This document shows, piece after piece, positions 60,561 to 64,000 of a DNA stretch of 64,000 nt; positions within the stretch are counted from its first letter, which is position 1, and each line of letters opens with the position of its first letter. The stretch is taken from positions 1-64,000 of the forward strand of contig JASANE010030162.1 in the NCBI GenBank assembly GCA_030248225.1, written 5' to 3'. The translations under genes and the position numbers were made by a program. The notes beneath the pieces are model-generated. The model searched no databases, was not told where the DNA came from, and was given only the letters and a program-made list of their open reading frames with translations. Source of the DNA: Trileptium ribeirensis (Eukaryota; Nematoda; Enoplea; Enoplida; Thoracostomopsidae).

Positions 60561-63147
60561 TATAATGTCTCAACAATTCCAATACACGTTGACATCAAAG
60601 AAAACTTATTAAACCAAAGTTCTTCTCAACCTCATAGTTTTGCAGTGCTATTCATCCACGGAACAAATTCCCCAGCTGTTTCAGAAAACCTGGTGGCAAC
60701 GCGCGTATGGTATGGTACAGTTGTATTATATTTTTGTTTTCAAATATTTGTTGCTGGTACATCGGCAGTTGGCAATGCCTAAGTTTCGAGCTCGCTATGA
60801 TGGCCTTAACACCAGAGGCAAACCTCATTAAGCTGGTTCTCCGGTTAGCAGTAAGCGTTTGGTTAATAAACTTATTTGTTGTTTTTTTTGAGTTTTTTTG
60901 CAATTATATTACCCGCACAGCTCCATGTGTAAATTACGCAGGAGCCAGAGATAAAAATCCAAGAACATTAATAACACCGACATATCCACCAGTTTGAAGC
61001 TATGACAAGCCCATGGTCAAACTTGGCTCAAAAAGTTTTCTGCAAATGCACAGAACTTAGAAATGGTGTTTGGAAATGGCTTAATCCACTCGGATTACGA
61101 TTCGAAGGACCCGTGGTTATAATTGTGGTCTCAAACGCAACACTACCCAAAACCAAAAGTCCTAATTGAAGCCCACGATCCTTCTGGATGCCCTCCGGTC
61201 CTGATTCCCCATTTTACAACGACACCGAATACCTCTATCATGATCCAGACCATAAATAATTGGGACAACAACAGCAAAATGCTCATGGCATGAATCAGCA
61301 CAGAATTCTAGAACACTGACAATCCACTTTTAACAAGAACAACAAAAAACAATATTAACTAACGCATACTGGAAATTATTTACATCGAAAGGAACAATAT
61401 CGAATAATAATTCATGAGAGCTTATGGTAACTGGATATAAATTCATGTGATTGATAGATTTCGACAACGTATTGTGACAGTCCCGAGTTCCGATGCAGAG
61501 GACTACATAATTCTATGATATGTTATCGACGGTAATCATACATGACCCGACGTCCAAGAGGTGGGGGAGCCGGGCCTCCGGGAGAGTCCCTTGGCCTCCC
61601 AGGGTAGTGTCGGCAGCAGGAGCGTGAGAAGACGTGCGACCCTGAAGGTAAGGCGAAAAACATGTACGAGCTCGACGTCTGCGGCGCTGATGGGTTACAT
61701 GGGATGCGGGCTCTCGGGCGGGGGGGGGTTACCTATGAGCATGTATGACGAAAATATACAGCCAGAGACGTGGTTACAAGGGGGCCGATGTAGTAAGTTT
61801 TCAAGAGGAACGGAAGCCGTTACGTCCCCCCCTGCTGCAGTTGCCTCATCTTTTCGAAGAAACGCTTGATACAAGCAATTTTACAGTCTAGCTTATATAC
61901 AACGCCAACACCATGCCCAACTGTACATATTTCTTCACTTAATACATTTAACCCAAAATGACAATTCTCAACCGCAAAGTAGTCCTTGTTCACTAAGTGA
62001 ACATTGCTTTCTTATTTTAAAACAACGAGTTTTAGTCTTTTAATTAATAAAGCACCCGGAAAGGCACAGCTTGCGCCCACTTCTTTTGCCGCGTCCAAAT
62101 CCTTTCCCGCGTCCAAATCTTTTCCCGCACCCATGTGTACAATTGAGATTTTCGGTTAGACGACGCTGACAATGTGTAGCTGCTGCGACGTCAGTTATTG
62201 TTTTAGAAAGCAGCATGTGAGAAAATAGCCACGACTTGAATTGTCTAAAACGATCACGTCGAGGTGAACAAAATTTATTTACAAGCCCAGCCCACAGTAG
62301 TTGCATAAACGGGTCCAGATCAAATGGATCATCTGTGGCAGCCCTCATCTGAGTGGGTCATACCCAAACGTCTGGCCTCGTATTAGATTCGGTTTTCCGC
62401 CACAGGCAACTGGAGGGAATTGCCAATAATCGTTTTTTCAATGACATCCCTACAACTAGTCATGAATTATATATATTATGAACTTTAATCATGAATATTA
62501 TTCTCTATAGTAAATGTAAAGTCTCGTATGTAGCAACAGGGACATCGTAAGCTCTTCAAAAGTGGAACAGGCGGTCGTCTATTTTGTTATAACTTCATCA
62601 ATTTTTTCACGAAAGTGGGGTGCGGCCTCCGTTTGCGACGCCCCTGGGTATCCAACATTCAAAGTTTATGAACCAAACTCATACTAGCAGACGACAGTCA
62701 GCGTAACACGTGTTGCTTCCGCTGTTAAGACCATCATAGCGAGCCCGAAACTTAAGCAATGGCTTACTGATAGCATCCATACCAGCTATAAAGATGTTTA
62801 CATAGAAGAGCAGTAAAGACTAGAAACACTAATAGATTAATAGTTAATAAAAATATTTAATCAACCAGGGGATCAAACCCAAGACTGATTATAAATTCCT
62901 GCCGTATTTTAAAATTTTCGTAACGTCTGTTTCAGGATTCGAAATTGTTTTAGTGTTGGAGCGGCTACAATTTATATTGCAGCTAGTGACCCATCGATAC
63001 ATCTGCCTCGCGGTGCTCCACGGGCGTGTGGTTGGGGTAAGCCGTGGTGGGATGCATAACGAGTTGGGTCCACGTCCCGTATCCTGGAAACATTTGATTT
63101 ATCAAATGAGGCTAAAACTCGTTCAAAAAACAGTCTATTAAGGGGGG
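60561..63147. other. No gene recognised; includes a G+C-rich island
   Basis: About 61545-61740 is much richer in G+C than its surroundings and contains a GGTAAGG that could be a donor. The frames there are not convincing as an exon. 62070-62120 has a short degenerate repeat (CCCGCGTCCAAATCTTTT). Nothing else recognised. Confidence 0.4.
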
Positions 63148-63300
63148 TTATTTAAAATGATGGGGTACATTTCAAAATGACTATTCGGTCATTTTTAAAT
63201 GTCCGGGGGTCTATTTAAAATGACGATGACGTTTTAAAATGTGGGGCATTTTAAAATGGCCACGGGAACACCAATCTAGGCGAACGTTTTAAAATGGGAC
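63148..63300 (+). repeat. Cluster of TTTTAAAATG words
   Basis: Seven occurrences of (C)ATTTTAAAATG or close variants lie within about 150 bp, separated by unrelated G-rich sequence of varying length. The core CATTTTAAAATG is its own reverse complement. This is not a plain tandem repeat because the spacing is irregular. Confidence 0.8.
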
Positions 63301-63397
63301 ACCGGCAAAAACTTCCTCGCATCTACTAAGCGTGAAGAGAGAAACTATCGCATAGAAACTGAATAAAATTTGTATTGCATTGTTTTCATAATTTAGG

Positions 63398-64000
63398 TGC
63401 CCGTCCACTTTTGGAAGGCGGTCCCCACAATATTCCAGTATGGCTCACTTTTGGTACACCCCCACTTCCAGACAGCTGCGGCCCTTGATGTCAGATGGAT
63501 TGCCTACATGCCCGTCCACTTTTGAAGGCGGTCCCCATAATATTCCAGTATGGCTCACTTTTTAGTGCACACCCACTTCCAGACAGCTGCGGCCCTTGAT
63601 GTCAGATGGATTGCCTACATGCCCGTCCACTTTTGAAAGGCGGTCCCCACAATATTCCAGTATGGCTCACTTTTGGTGCACACCCACTTCCAGACAGCTG
63701 CGGCCCTTGATGTCAGATGGATTGCCTACATGCCCGTCCACTTTTGAAGGCGGTCCCCACAATATTCCAGTATGGCTCACTTTTTAGTGCACACCCACTT
63801 CCAGACAGCTGCGGCCCTTGATGTCAGATGGATTGCCTACATGCCCGTCCACTTTTGAAAGGCGGTCCCCACAATATTCCAGTATGGCTCACTTTTGGTG
63901 CACACCCACTTCCAGACAGCTGCGGCCCTTGATGTCAGATGGATTGCCTACATGCCCGTCCACTTTTGAAAGGCGGTCCCCACAATATTCCAGTATGGCT
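63398..64000 (+). repeat. 111-bp satellite, over 5 units, cut by window edge
   Basis: GATGTCAGATGGATTGCC recurs at 63487, 63598, 63709, 63820 and 63931, exactly 111 bp apart. Units alternate between two types (TTTGAAGGCGG with CTTTTTAGTGCAC, and TTTGAAAGGCGG with CTTTTGGTGCAC), giving a 222-bp dimer. The array continues beyond 64000. 111 bp is 37 codons, so open frames persist by chance. Confidence 0.95.

Overview
This window is nuclear DNA from an invertebrate animal, AT-rich and dominated by repeats. Three observations point to an animal: genes split by GT-AG introns, an arginine kinase (the phosphagen kinase of many invertebrates), and a glycogen-targeting subunit of protein phosphatase 1. 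The arginine kinase C-terminus and the animal transposon families (hAT, FLYWCH/MULE, piggyBac-type, LINE) fit an ecdysozoan, possibly nematode-like. This placement is an inference and I cannot name the species.

Region 1 (31-13116) is a giant inverted repeat. Two arms of about 5.9 kb (31-5963 and 7201-13116) face each other across a 1.24 kb spacer. The right arm and spacer hold the last three exons of an arginine kinase gene on the + strand (6009-6173, 7261-7398, 8344-8535). The left arm holds a mirror copy of the last two exons, broken by frameshifts and a lost stop codon. Each arm also carries the same older terminal-inverted-repeat and foldback elements, so those inserted before the inverted duplication.

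Region 2 (13117-42931) contains no confidently identified host gene. It holds a MULE-type transposase relic with a FLYWCH-like N-terminus, two hAT transposase relics, three short piggyBac-type elements that carry a tRNA-like pol III promoter, a TA-flanked MITE, several long foldback elements, two related TIR elements near 39.0 and 41.9 kb, and several minisatellites. One orphan exon candidate lies at 37187-37293 on the - strand.

Region 3 (42932-49783, - strand) is the best host gene here. Two exons encode at least 1466 residues of a PPP1R3/Gbs-like subunit, with an RVSFAD phosphatase-binding motif and a CBM21 glycogen-binding domain split by a 2.45 kb intron. Its 5' exon or exons lie further right or outside the window.

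Region 4 (49784-64000) has a foldback element, a 34-bp minisatellite of exactly 55 units (51571-53440), a long stretch with no recognised gene, a decayed LINE reverse transcriptase interrupted by a tRNA-derived SINE with perfect 10-bp target duplications, a cluster of TTTTAAAATG words, and a 111-bp satellite that runs off the right edge.

The two recognised host genes both concern energy storage (phosphoarginine and glycogen), but nothing in the sequence shows that they are linked in function or regulation.
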